A stretch of DNA of 64,000 nt. Source: Megamerina dolium (taxonomy: Eukaryota; Arthropoda; Insecta; Diptera; Megamerinidae). The position numbers were made by a program, and so were the translations under genes. Where the stretch lies: positions 19,190,309-19,254,308 of the forward strand of contig OY978525.1 of NCBI GenBank assembly GCA_963854835.1, given 5' to 3'. The notes beneath the pieces were generated by a model. That model worked only from the letters and a program-made list of their open reading frames with translations. It was not told where the DNA came from and searched no databases. Positions 14,239 through 29,578 of this stretch are shown here, piece by piece (positions within the stretch are counted from its first letter, which is position 1; every line of letters begins with the position of its first letter).

Positions 14239-14952
14239 ATGTCTGTACTTTCACTATCGAAAAGACCTATTAGTTGCCTCATCGCGCTTCACGGCCCACT
14301 AATACCGTTTTTACTTATTTCGGCTGCACGCACAGCACAACGCAACGCGTCTGGTCGTTCCGGTTGTGGCGAAGATCCGAGTCCACGTTGCAGCCCAGAG
14401 AATTTAGCAAAAAAAGAAACATGTCCGGGGCGAAAGGATGGCAAAAAAGATGATGCAAAAAGAAAATCAATGTGGCAGAATCCTGATTGTTGTATTGATA
14501 TATGCAAAGATGCATTACCACGTTTTGATGATCTTTACTACAAGGCATCGGATAAGAATCGCCAATACGTAAGAACTTGGAGCGAATGTCCGGAATTTTC
14601 AATAGTACCAAAAAAATTATGCTGTTTCGAGAAGCTCGATCTACCACCAATACAACGGCGGGAGCATTCGTCGAGAATGACAAAGACCGCATGTCCAGTA
14701 TCCGATAAATCTAAATTTCTTATGATTTGCCAATCAACGAAAGATTCAAAATGTACCAAGATTTCATTGCCATGCTGTCGTCCAGCACGTGACCCACCAA
14801 GATGTAAGTCGTCACCGCGGCCACCGACTGACTGTGTCAAAATTTGCGCCCCGTATCCATCCTACTCGGAATGTGATAAAGAAAAACGAAAAGCGGAACG
14901 AATGAAAGAGTGTAGTTGCCTGTATCCTGGACCAGTTTGTCGTATAGTTTGA
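14239..14952 (+). CDS. Cysteine-rich protein, DUF1431-like, possible sperm/testis protein (copy B)
   Basis: An intronless ORF of 237 residues starting in context ATCAAAATG, with 22 cysteines. It shares with the 12311 gene, in order: RCSPENLAKK (50-59), NPDCC (81-85), LPRFDDLYYKASDK (93-106), RTWSECPE (112-119), PKKLCCFE (125-131), LPPIQRR (135-141), KTACPV (149-154), KISLPCC (174-180), RDPPRC (184-189), and DC..IC.PYPSYSEC (198-212). Differences are an insertion of lysine/aspartate-rich sequence after residue 60 (GRKDGKKDDAKRK), CC pairs reduced to single cysteines at several sites, and a lysine-rich insert near the C-terminus (DKEKRKAERMKE). The N-terminus is hydrophobic (about 14-30), possibly a targeting or membrane segment. 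The pair is an old duplication: the landmarks are kept but much of the rest has changed. Function unknown. Confidence 0.9.
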   Translation: MSVLSLSKRPISCLIALHGPLIPFLLISAARTAQRNASGRSGCGEDPSPRCSPENLAKKETCPGRKDGKKDDAKRKSMWQNPDCCIDICKDALPRFDDLYYKASDKNRQYVRTWSECPEFSIVPKKLCCFEKLDLPPIQRREHSSRMTKTACPVSDKSKFLMICQSTKDSKCTKISLPCCRPARDPPRCKSSPRPPTDCVKICAPYPSYSECDKEKRKAERMKECSCLYPGPVCRIV

Positions 14953-15255
14953 GTTTATCATATCATTCAATCAGTTAATTACTGTTGAAAGTCTTTACAT
15001 ATTTGCACAGCTCTAATACGGGACAATTAGATTTGGCAAAATGTCAAAGATTATTGACATAATTTTCTATATGCTAAAATCAAAATATACGATGAATTTG
15101 TACACAAAATTACGTGCAACAGTTAACTAACTGATAATGAAAGTACCTAGTACGAACTTTTTTATTACAAAAGCCTGTCCAAATTTAAATGAACTTATAC
15201 GTGTTAAACCATGAATAATTATCATTTTTATTCATGCAATTTTTTTTAGTGTAAA

Positions 15256-15261
15256 AATAAA
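15256..15261 (+). terminator. Candidate poly(A) signal of the plus-strand cysteine-rich gene
   Basis: AATAAA about 300 bp after the stop at 14952; the first clear hexamer in that interval. Chance occurrence cannot be ruled out. Confidence 0.4.
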
Positions 15262-17987
15262 TAATTATTATATTAAACAATTTTTACAATATATAATACA
15301 CGTTATACGAACATATTGAAATAAACCTCCGAAAGCAAATCATCAAAATCCATTCCAGCAATTTAGCACTTAGTTTTCATTGAGTTTTGCATAGTATGAT
15401 GGTTTTTGGTGAAGAGTCCATAGCCAGTTTTTCAGTGACACAAAATTGTTTAATTGGACTGAAAGTTTGTTCGGGCCCAATCAACATCAACATTAATCAC
15501 CCCAAGAAAATCAAATATTTTATACTCTCGATTGTCAATCAGAGATCTTGCTGACATCATCAAAGTGTTGCTTGGGTTGATTTAGTGGGTTCAGCTTTGA
15601 GTATTGAAGAAAAGCGAAAATAAAACTACTGAAATAATGGTTTATCCCCTTAGCGCTCCCTGGGGAATACCTTACGGGCATTCTAAAAGACCAGTAATTG
15701 TCCCTGCGACGCGCCTCTGGGAAATCTCCTGGCATGAGAACTTATCTGCTGGCATGAGCGCGTCCTTCCACGAAAATGAACATCAATCTCATCAGTCATA
15801 CTTTACCGAGGCATATTATAAGAAGATAAGAAGTCTTCTTATGTTCACTTCTCTTTTCTATTTTATAATTTTATGAAAAAAATAAAATGTTTAATTGTTA
15901 CTGAGAAGTTTTTGCGCAAAGTAAGCCCCGAAAGGAATCCCGAAAGAAGGTTCAACTCTCAAGAAGCCCCTAATATTAGCAGGGTATATGGGATAGAATT
16001 TTATTTTAGATCCATAATCTCTTGGGCAAATATGCTTAGAATCATTAATATTTTCGTTTTTTCACTCCACGATTCGTGGGCTAAAAATTTGACTCGTCCT
16101 AGTTGACATCTAATAGTATTGACTATATCACATATCATTTATCTAGCGAATTTCTACATAACTCAAAGAAAAGAGAGAAAAAAGGCACACACATTAAAAG
16201 AAAACCTCTAACGTTGATGATGAACGCACAGAATACACGATGCACTCAATCAAGCTGGAATGACATATCACATACTGTCACCGACATAGTCATACTTCAT
16301 CGCTTGATACTACTACTTGTTTGATAGCATCTCTTTGACTCATGTAAGCTCATGCGTATATTATAGTGTAAATAACATTCTCAGAATGAGAAATCATATC
16401 TGACTTTTGTAACAAATCAAAAATAAAAAAATTCTTCAAAAATATGGTCAACTATCACAGTCGACTTTGGTCAAATCAGAGTCGACCCTTTTCTTTTTTT
16501 TTTTTTTTTGGAGGTATGGGTTAACATACAATAGTCATGCGTTTCTTTAACAAAGAGGCAAAATGACTTTGCAGATGGAGCAATTAAATGCTAAAAGCAC
16601 GTTCACACCAAGTCTTTTTGATATACATTTTGGTTTGTAGTCATAAAAGTATGAGTATTCGTATATATTGCATACATCATTTTTTTTCGCTTTACATATT
16701 TACGAATATGTAGTTACGTTGGGCGGTCGTTTATTGTTATTTTTCTTGAGTTACATACATATTCTATGCATTCGCCTATTACAACACTCATATGCATGTG
16801 TTTATCAAGCCATGCTCGTTGTATAGAATAGACAAAGACCGACCGCGGTGTCATAAGAAGTTGAAATTACAAGTAAAAGCATAATCTTGGCCCATCACCA
16901 TCATCATCATACTCATCGCCGCCATTGTTAAAGACGTAAATGTATCGCATATATGACAGTACTGTCTATAAGTACCGCCACACACATATACACTCATATG
17001 ATGGAGTGTACATACATACACCCATTAACTCCACTGATAATCTGTACTTTTCGTTTAGACGGTTTGAATTGCACGGAATATCTCATTATACTGTACATAG
17101 TACGATATGTGACATGTACATTCGTTGACATTGACATAGCATCGGATGTACATATTTAATGTGTTTCTATTGAAATGTTTATAATTATAAATGATTCCTT
17201 TTTTTGGGCTAAGTAATATTACGTATATGTAACCGAAAATTCAAAGCACATACTCACGCAAGCAGTAACATAAAGTGTTAACTATTTTGTCATACTTTGT
17301 CATAGATGCGATTGGGCAATGTTTCTTTCGGTTTTTTCAAGATTTTTATGCAATATCATACGTATAAGAATGTATGTAGATTCGGGCAGATGGGATGTGA
17401 AAATATAATCTATAGTTCAAAGAATTGCATAACAGTTTATTATGGTTTTTTTTTTTTTTTTGGTCCAGTGGTGACTGTTACAAATTTTTATTCTTTCTTT
17501 GCTTTTATTACAAGAAGAAAAATCATTGAATTACGTGAACATTTTTTTTGAATAGTATCTTCAAATTATAAATATGAAAATTATGAATTGAGATTTCGAT
17601 ATATGATGAGGGAAAATTTAGGCCTCCTATAAACGAAACAGGTTTTCTAGATATTATTATTTTACTATTTAAATCATGTTTCGAACGAGAAGTATCAATT
17701 CTTTTATAGAATGCTTCAAAGTAAAGTCAATCTAACAAGCTTATTTATATTACCGATAATATTTTATTTTTCATACGTAAATGGGTCCAAAATACGCCTA
17801 GAAAGTAAACTTAAAATCAACAGTAAGTTGATAAGTAAATAAATAGTCCGCAAATCGCCACTATAGGGATAAAATGTATGACAGACACCCCATAATTATT
17901 CTGCTTTAACATTTAAAAATCCACATCATCAGCGTCACAATCACAACAAGTAATCACCAGACTAAAAAATAAATTGTCGATTTACAT
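15262..17987. other. Unassigned stretch, part of it less AT-rich
   Basis: The segment 15320-16330 has a more mixed base composition than its surroundings and several overlapping open frames (15604-15876, 15873-16106, 16103-16324 on plus; 15535-15735 on minus). None shows a motif I recognise; a decayed element or a short non-conserved gene are both possible. From 16330 on the sequence is plain AT-rich DNA with short CAT repeats (16897-16911). Confidence 0.4.
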
Positions 17988-18160
17988 TGGTAATTCTGCC
18001 GGCAGTAACAATTTGCATTGAAAAATGCTTCTTAAAGAGCTCTGTGACAAAGCTCAGAAAAAGTGATGTCAGATGGGTTCTGCTGTTCGGAACCCGCTAA
18101 CATAAGTAGGTCGCCTCTAACACTTTCCAAATATAACACGCACAACAGTACTGAAAGAGG
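17988..18160 (+). mobile_element. SINE fragment (body only)
   Basis: Matches the SINE body without head or tail: GGTAATTCTGCCGGCAGTAA, CTCTGTGACAAAGCTCAGAA, GTTCTGCTGTTCGGAACCCG, TAAGTAGGTC, AACACGCACAACAGTACTG. Truncated at both ends. Confidence 0.85.
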
Positions 18161-18684
18161 TAGTATCATAATGGTGGTATCATAATAGACCTTCCTGGCC
18201 TAAGTGTGTCTTCTCAAATGAGGGTAGCCACAATAACCTCACCTAACCTAACATAGCGTTTAATTAAACTTTCTTCAAAAAGGAATTAATTGTATTCAGA
18301 TTTTTTTTTTCAATGCCCTTTTTGTATAGGCGCCACTTTAAAAGTCTAATATAGTGGAAAAATATGTCGGAGGGAAAGGGTTGAGAGTAAAAATCAGTGA
18401 ATCCTGAGCCTTTGTTTGGGAGCCCTCTAAAGGGAGCGACGCGGTGAGTGCATTAAGAAGAAATGTTATGGAGGAAAAATTAATTGAGGTCAGCCTTATA
18501 TTTGATTTCTCTAAGTTCTTTTCCTGTGTAGCTATCGTATGTTGTTAATTGCCGATTTTCATGTGTTCTTTCATTCATTTTGTATGATAGTCTCCTTAAG
18601 TGGTGGGGTTAGAGGGAAAATTTGTCCAAAGTGGTTAGCCTTATATTTGACTCCTCAAGAGGCGAATCCTGGGATTTTTATATA

Positions 18685-18742
18685 CAGGTTGTTTTTTTAG
18701 AGTGAAGCATTTTGAAATTTGGAAAAAGGAATTGGAAGGTTT

Positions 18743-18773
<31 letters not shown>

Positions 18774-19240
18774 TGTGGCCATAACAACCGATGATCGATT
18801 TAGGCCGAACATATAATGCGGCGCCAGTATTCTCTGTTCTTTGCCAATTGGATATTCCAAGCGCCGCAAGTTTTCTCAACATTTGGTCCTTCCAACGGAG
18901 TTTTGGTTTATTATTGAAAGAATAGTTTTATTCAATTAGCGTCTAAATATGACTTCGGGCATATGGCTGCCGTAGCTGGCTCGATCGCCATTGACGGTTA
19001 CGTATTTGCTTGCCGCATTTTTAAAGATGTATGGACCAATGATTCCACCAGCCCATAAACCGCACCAAGCAGTAAGGTTTTGTGGATGTAATTGAACCAA
19101 AGGTGAGCCTCATCACTGAATAAAATAAGCGATATGGAAGGATCTTTGAGTTTGATTGTCAGAACCACGATTTTCTTAATAAAATTTCGGTATTTGTTAA
19201 TCTCTCCATGACTCACCTTACTGAGTACAAATAACTTTTT
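18685..19240 (-). mobile_element. DD41D-type (rosa-like) transposon relic, split by a LINE fragment
   Basis: A TA is followed at 18685 by CAGGTTGTTTTTTTAG, close to the end CAGGGTGATTTTTTAG of the element at 27527. On the minus strand, 19216-18920 encodes ILFSDEAHLWFN and, after a frameshift, HPQNLTAWCGLWAGGIIGPY and YVTVNGDR, all typical of this family's catalytic domain. The region beyond is gone. A LINE 3' fragment (18741-18909) lies between the terminus and the transposase piece. No opposite end was found. Confidence 0.75.
18741..18909 (-). mobile_element. RTE-like LINE 3' fragment with (GAA)n tail
   Basis: From 18772 the sequence TATGTGGCCATAACAACCGA, GATCGATTTAGGCCG, then GCCAGTATTCTCTGTTCTT and CTTCCAACGGAG follow the 3' end of the LINE at 417-600 closely. 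The tail is (TTC)n on the plus strand (18741-18771), not (CTTA)n as in the larger copy. Only the last ~135 bp of the element is present, consistent with 5' truncation on insertion. Confidence 0.85.
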
Positions 19241-21802
19241 GGTTACCAGATATGATAACTACTATACCGTTTTATCCCTATCGAAAGCTGCTTCACTCAC
19301 CTCACTCACAAAAAATACCTTTTATTATTGTTTTTATTTTGTATAGCAGCCACCTAAAGGGTTAGAGAATGGGGATAATTAAGCTTGAAGAAAATGTTTG
19401 ATCGGAATAAGTAATGGCTCACAGAGATTCCTGGACAACTATGGTGTTACGAGTACGTGCCGATTTCGTGCGTTTTTACATAAGGGTACATATAGTAAGT
19501 GCAACTATTGAATCTCAAATTTGCATTCCAACCGATTGATATGAACTTTTCGGAATAATAAATAAAAAGTTGGTGTAGAAATTTTTTTTTTAATGGTTAA
19601 AAGACAATTTAAGCGGCTTATTTAATATAATTTGTCTCTAAAATTTTCCCCTTCCTTAGAACTATTAATCATATGATCGCAATCAAAAAAATTTTATTGC
19701 AACCGCATAAATAGTATAAAGGTAGTTCATACAAAAACCAAAAAATTATAAACAATAATGCAATACCTTTTCTGGCGGTCTTTTTCAAATTAAATACGAA
19801 TTAAAATTGTCGAAAAATCTAATAAAAAAAAAAGAACTATGAAATACAAACAAGAAATAAATATACGTGCATAGATTTTGGTCCATCAAAAAGCTGAAAT
19901 TCATTTAGTCAGTAGTCGACATATATTTTTTATTACAGGTACGTACTTACGTGCATACAATATATTGTATATTTTCTTCAAATTCAACTAGACAGAATTT
20001 TATGTTCTTTTTGTTTTCTCTTATAACTTTATGTAATTTTTTAAGGTACTTAAAAAATCATGTTATAAATCATGATTGTACCTACTTCTGGTTTTATTTT
20101 GTTTGATCATTTCGTAGTAATTTCATTTTAGTCGAGTATTGAAAATAAAATTGGATTTAATTCATGTTCATTTTTCCATTTTTGTTACCATACACATAGA
20201 TACAATAGATTTTGATACCATACACATAGATACAATGGTATATACATTTTGATCACATTTTTGTAACCATTTAAAGGAGAGTACGGAGATAATTGAGAAG
20301 ATATATATTCTTGATCAGCATCACCTCTAAATTCGATTTTTAAAAAGTGCCTAATAATTTTACAAGTAATAGTTGAGCCACCCCTACAATTTCATATAGC
20401 TCCCACATATAAAGTCATTACTAAGCTCTATAATATGTCTCTATTCTCCATAAAGATAACTATGATACAACCATATTAAGTATGAAAGTTATCTCATAAA
20501 AATTGATGTACCATGACCACTAGTTTAGATATCTCCCACACTACACATTCTTTGATTGGCTGAATTATGAATTGTGTTTTTGTTCTATTTAGATTCAATC
20601 TAATTTTACTAATTTTTCATTAAAATTTTATCACTTTTTTCTTACTTTTCAACATTATTGCAAACAAGTTTCGACATTAATTAGCATCAAATTTAGTTCA
20701 CAATACTTAGGCGTTATTATATCACTTTATAAAATCTATAAATAAGTCGGCCTCGGCTGACTGTAGGACCATTTAATTTCTTGAATTATTCTTAGTATAT
20801 TCTTCTGGTTTAGTGCTTTAATTTTTTTATCCAGTGGGGATTCCATCCTACTAGCATTTTATGTTACATCTGATCTCTAATAAAATCACACCACTCTTAC
20901 TATGGTACTATATGCTGTCATATATATACAGGTTTAACACTCTACCTGAAAGTATACAAGCAAACACCGATGTGTGTGGTTTCTTGCTAATTTGATAATA
21001 TGAGTTTTGCTTGTTACCGATGGTATAAAATTGTCATGAAATTTGAATTTGTAGTGTGAGTGAGCAATTAAAAACGAATCCATGTAAAACGGAAATGTTT
21101 GAATTCTTTAGATTTGTTTTGCAGTTTATGAGTTTGCTTTTTTTTAATCATTTTAAAATATTTTATTAATTTAATAACATTATTATTAACGTATCAAATA
21201 AATACATACTACAATAAAGCCAATTACAGTGGACTTAGCAAACAAAAAACGAACTATTGTCGTGCAGTCATTGATTTTTATTTGAGCTGAAATGAGAGGC
21301 TTGATACGAACCCACAAACAGTCGATCTCATAAAACATTACCTAATTTTTGCGGACATTAATTTTATCCCTGGCTGGGGGAAAATAATAGGCCAAGAATC
21401 CTATTTGTAGGGCCCTTGGGCAAGTTTTGATATGCTTCTGTAAGCCGATAGTTGAAATACTTTCAAATTGATGACTGCTATTTATTACGTATTCCTAAGT
21501 CACTGATAAACATGGCTCCTCTACAATCATAAGGTCATAACTCGAAGTACCACTGAGGAAGAACTGATAACAGTGTCATGGTGATGGTTGTGAATTAATT
21601 ACCCAGGGAATGTTCTTGGTTTTCTTTGGTACTTTGTTGTGGACTCCTTGTAATAGATTTGCGGAACTTTGGTTGCATATGGAATATTATCTTATAACTA
21701 CTTTAAAGAAAATACTCTTTCAGCGCTACTTCTAGTGAGTCTCTGAATTCGCTACGAAATTTGCTTCCTTTAAAAATAAATATGTACATGGCATATTCAT
21801 AT
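19241..21802. other. AT-rich non-coding stretch
   Basis: No gene or classified element. A 21-bp direct repeat (TACCATACACATAGATACAAT) occurs at 20185-20205 and 20215-20235. Near 21360-21430 there is a short G-rich patch (CCCTGGCTGGGGG) of unknown origin. Confidence 0.5.
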
Positions 21803-22143
21803 GGCACTTATAAGCTCCGAAGGGCCCTTTGATCGAGCTTCTTTTCCAACACGTTTATGCGTGTTAAATTTTGGACGGTCAGTACTAGAAGTGATCTATT
21901 TATATTAGCCGGTTCCGAATGACAGAACCCTTGTGACATCACTTTTTCTGAGCTTAGTCACAGAGGTCTTTGAGAAGCATTTTTCATAGCAAATTTTTAC
22001 TGCCAAAAAAATTGTCAATTACTTCCCGAAAGGTGGGCACCGTTCAAAAGAAAAATCTTTTCAATATTAAATTTATGCTTCAGCCGGGGATTGAACCCAC
22101 GGCCTACAGATCTGGCCAACACTAACCACTGAGCGAGGGCACC
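21803..22143 (-). mobile_element. tRNA-derived SINE, near full length
   Basis: Read on the minus strand: tRNA-like head starting at 22143 (GGTGCCCTCGCTCAGTGGTT), B box GGGTTCAATCCCCGGCTGAA, the body with CTCAGAAAAAGTGATGTCAC and GGGTTCTGTCATTCGGAACC, and the 3' motif ending in TTATAAGTGCC at 21803. The ATTT tail is lost. Confidence 0.9.
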
Positions 22144-22270
22144 TTTTGCTTCTTTTACATCTCTAAATTCCAAAATCAGCTTGTAGATTTAGATCAGAAG
22201 GCCAACACACTAACTATTGAGCGACGGCATGCTTTGCTTCTTTTACATCTCTAAATTCCAAAAGCAGCTT
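22144..22270 (-). repeat. Tandem duplication of SINE head edge plus flank
   Basis: The segment CTTCTTTTACATCTCTAAAT, TCCAAAATCAGCTTGTA next to the SINE start is repeated at 22235-22272 after a second, diverged SINE head edge (GATCAGAAGGCCAACACACT...GAGCGACGGCA, about 22193-22231). So roughly 80 bp spanning the SINE 5' end and its flank was duplicated after insertion. Confidence 0.75.
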
Positions 22271-26133
<3,863 letters not shown>

Positions 26134-26446
26134 TACTGCAGTAGCCCAGTGGTTAGTGTGTTTGCCCCTATGATCTGTAGATCGTGGGTTCATTCCATAA
26201 AAAATTTAATATCGTAAAGATTTTTCTTTCGGATAGCACTCACCTGTCGGCAGTAACAATTTGGCATGGCAGAATTCTGTGACAAAACTCTGAAAAAGTA
26301 ATGTTACTAGAGTTCTGCCGTTCGGAGCCGGCCAAAAAAAGGTAGGTCTTTTCTAATACTGTCCAAAATTTAACACGCACAACAGTAATGGAAGAGAAGC
26401 TCGGCCAAAGAGCCCTTCGGTGCTTATAAGTTTTCCATACATACAT
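26134..26446 (+). mobile_element. tRNA-derived SINE
   Basis: Head with A box TAGCCCAGTGG and B box GGGTTCATTCC, then CACCTGTCGGCAGTAACAAT, ACTCTGAAAAAGTAATG, GAGTTCTGCCGTTCGGAGCC, CTTTTCTAATACTGTCCAAA, AACACGCACAACAGTAATGG, and GTGCTTATAAG before a CATA-rich tail. About 20-40 bp are missing in the middle (CAATTGACAATTCTTCCGGC and part of CTTCTAAAAGAA). Confidence 0.9.
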
Positions 26447-27019
26447 ACGACTAGTTTTGCAACAACTCTGTATTAGATATTAACCCTTCTGAGGCAAATA
26501 CGGTTTTGAATTATATCTGTCATTTGTATTAAGTTTGGAGCTTTGGTGTGTCCAAAAACCTGTAGTAAAATTTTATGAGCAATATTTTATTGCTATACTT
26601 TTCACCGTTATTATCTTGTTGTATTGGTCTCTTTTACAACTTTTTTAAAAAAGGGGCCAAAATTACTCATATATGTGGCAGGTAGAGGATTAATATGTTC
26701 CACAAAAATCTTTCGCATATCTTCTCCACAAGATTCCTGAACACGCCGCATACCACAGAAGTAAGGATCGCGTTATATCCCGATTTATTTTTGGAATGAA
26801 TCGAAGGGGGAAAACTTTGAATGCTCCTAAAAAATGTTTCCGATATAAGCTGTCCAAACACCGATACTCGTGTCTTTTGTTTTTGTCTCCTCTATTAGAA
26901 TCAGTTGTTATTTTCATATTGATGTTGGAAGCTCAGAGGAACCAGACCTGAGCCTACTTAAATTTCCATATTACTATAACAATAACCAATGATGAAGGTA
27001 TCGTATGACCGACTTTATT
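26447..27019. other. Unassigned stretch
   Basis: Minus-strand open frames at 26667-26861 and 26690-26917 are fairly balanced (HEYRCLDSLYRKHFLGAF; CGEDMRKIFVEHINP in the third frame) but I cannot assign them. A decayed mobile element is the simplest explanation. Confidence 0.3.
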
Positions 27020-27440
27020 TTTATATTCGACCCTTAGGGTAGGTAGATAGAATGGCTGCGACCCTGGTCGCTCAAGTAGCAAACAAAATGCCGTTTTGAG
27101 CCATAAATCTCGCTAAGACAACCAGCCGGAGTTGTTTATGAACTGAAGGATATGAGAGATCTCTATTTTAGATACCTGTCTTAGGTTATCAAAAAAGGGC
27201 TACCTAAGGATGTTAATCGGTTTCTGGATAAGGCCGGGCATTTGCACAAGAAATGCTCTACCGTCTCCTTAGCGGTTCTATCGTTACAGCTTCTGCAGTG
27301 GTCGTTGTGCGGAAAACTCATTTTCTCTGCATGTGTACCAATGGCCCAGTGAAATGTGCATACTGCTATTAGTTTGTGTATGATGGCCCTAGGTCTACTC
27401 CTTGTCCTCTTCTCGTTTATAACCCTTAACTGTTACATAT
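27020..27440 (-). mobile_element. LINE 3' coding fragment (zinc-knuckle tail after RNase H)
   Basis: On the minus strand, 27370 downward encodes GHWAIGTHAEKMSFPHNDHC followed by RSCNDR, KETVEHFLCKCPALSRNRL, TSLGSPFF and ILQFINNSGW. This Gly-His...Cys-Cys-His-Cys pattern and LG..FF are typical of the C-terminus of fly non-LTR elements that carry RNase H (I/LOA/R1-like). It is interrupted by stops and has lost the rest of the element. It differs from the RTE-like family at 417-3790. Confidence 0.75.
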
Positions 27441-27526
27441 TCTTATCAAGTTTAAACTTTTCTAGTAATAGGTATTATAAATTAATGACAACTTGAAATA
27501 GACTTTTCATATTTGAGCTCATTATA

Positions 27527-28616
27527 CAGGGTGATTTTTTAGCAACTTACTTTTTGGCAACATTGTTCTGAGGCGGCTTTTCGGAATCTTGTGACTAAAT
27601 TTCGCACCAAATTTACATTATGGGATATTAAACCACCAACAGGAATACGTAGAGTGCGGACAGAGGAAAATATCGCAGCTGTATCCGCCAGTGTTTATGA
27701 TGATCGTGAATTATCGATTCGGCGCCGTTCGCAGCAATTGGGCTTCAGTTACTCCACTTGGTGGAAAATTTTGCGGAATAATTTTAAAATAATAAAGAAG
27801 TAAGAATTGAAGCCACACGACTTACCACAACGCTTAACTTTTGGTGAATGGGAGCTAACAAAGATGGATGAAGATCCACTTTTTTATCGGAAAAATGTGT
27901 TCAGCGACGAAGCTCATTTCTGGTTGAATGGATATGTGAACGATAAAAATTGCCGTATTTGATGTGTAGAGCAGCCAGAAGCATTGCAAGAATTGCCAAT
28001 GTATCCCGAAAAATGCACTGTTTGGTGTGGATTATGGGCCGCTGGCATCATTGGACCGTACTTTTTCAAAGCCGATGAAAGCAGGAACATTACTGTGAAT
28101 GGAGACCGCTACTGTGCTATGATTACAAACTTTTTTCTTGCCCAAAATGGAAGAGTTGAACTTGGCTGACATGTGGTTTCAACAAAACGGTGCCACATGC
28201 CACACACACGCGAAACAATTGCCCAATTGTGAGGAGAGTTCAGTGAACAGTTTGTTTCGCGTTTTGGGCCGGTCAATTGGCCGCTTAAATCGCGCGATTT
28301 AACGCCTTTAGACTATTTTTGTGTTGCTAAGCTCACGTCTATAGCGACATGTCCGCAACAGTTGACGCACTGGAAGCCAATTTTGAAGAATTTATTCGTG
28401 AGATACCGGCCGATATGTTGGAGAGAGTATGTGAAAATTGGACTCAGCGTATGAACCATTTGAGGCGCAGCCACGATCAACATTTACATGAAATCATCTT
28501 TAGAAGTTGAATTATATAAATCGTTCTATCGACTTAAATAAAAATTTCATACATTTCTCTAAATTTTATGTGTTTTTTTTTTTATCAAATCCGAAGACTC
28601 TTAAAAAATCACGCTG
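27527..28616 (+). mobile_element. DD41D-type (rosa-like) mariner-related transposon, both ends present, dead
   Basis: The left end CAGGGTGATTTTTTAGCAAC (27527) and the right end ...TTAAAAAATCACGCTG (28616) are inverted copies, each flanked by TA. Between them lies a transposase reading frame broken by stops and frameshifts: RRSQQLGFSYSTWWKILRNN (HTH), VFSDEAHFWLNGYVNDKNC, EKCTVWCGLWAAGIIGPYFF, VNGDRYCAMITNFF, then WFQQNGATCHT and GPVNWPLKSRDLTPLDYF. The second catalytic Asp is Asn (QQN instead of QQD). The distance to the last Asp (LDYF) is about 42 codons, matching DD41D. DD41D elements are known from Ceratitis ('rosa'); assignment is from motif spacing. Confidence 0.88.
27591..28510 (+). 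pseudogene. DD41D-type transposase, broken
   Basis: Remnant coding region inside the 27527-28616 element. Intact blocks are joined only by changing frame. Stops follow IIKK near 27800, NCRI near 27960 and VELG near 28167. A frameshift follows CHT near 28207. The C-terminal block ends MNHLRRSHDQHLHEIIF-like near 28500. The catalytic Asp of QQDGA is replaced by Asn (AAC at 28178-28183 region). Confidence 0.85.
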
Positions 28617-29578
28617 TACTTCACGAGAATATGGTTTAAGAACTACAAAAACTTACTAATAAATATAATCATATTATAATCATCGATCAGACAAAATATT
28701 ACAAATAATAGCTTGCATTCTAAATAAGAATACCTAAAATGAAAATATATTTTGCCTCACTCAGCTTAATTAAAAATATTGATCGTGTAATTGTAGCTTG
28801 TATACATTGGAATTTGATACACTTGAAACCTATTGCATTGTAAAACAATACCTTTTACCACTTACTTACTTATAGATTTATATTTAAAATTTATTTTAAT
28901 ACTTTTGACATTTTACTTCAAAATTTTGACAATTTAAATCTGTACGATCTATTCAATACTTCATTTATTCATACAATTTTATAATATAATTTTAAATGTC
29001 ATTTTATATATGACAGCTGACAGTTTGATCTTTTCTTAACGTACTTGTAAATACTCGTACATATTTATGTATACGAGTATGAGTATACGAATATATGAAC
29101 CTATGTACAGTAAGTCGTTAACGTACGTACGTAGTGTTGGTGGTGTTGGGTGTGAAGCATACCAGTATGATATAAAATATGAACCACAATAATATGCGAA
29201 CAAGTTGAATGACAAGATTAAGTTTTTTTTTTTTATTATGACTGAGTGAGTGTATGTATGTATGATTTTTATTTGAATGTTTGCACTATAGGCATGTGAA
29301 ATTCTGTTTTTCTTTTAAAGTGTTTGAAATAATTTCAAGTTGTCATTAAAGCTTAATGTGTATCGCCATAAATTTGAGCGTATTCATTGAAGCTATTGTT
29401 ATGCTATGTATGAACAATATATACTTTTTGTGTATTACGATCAATTTGATTTCACATTAGGGTGGTCAACCATTTACAATATCTTAGCAGGTATTGAAAC
29501 AAAAGAGGTGAATAAGAAAATTTTTTTAAATGCGAATACAAATATTTGAAAAAAAAAAATATTATTCGGTATTATTCG
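28617..29578. other. AT-rich non-coding stretch
   Basis: Nothing beyond short T runs and a direct doublet ATTATTCGGT ATTATTCGGT at 29561-29580 next to the SINE start. Confidence 0.5.
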
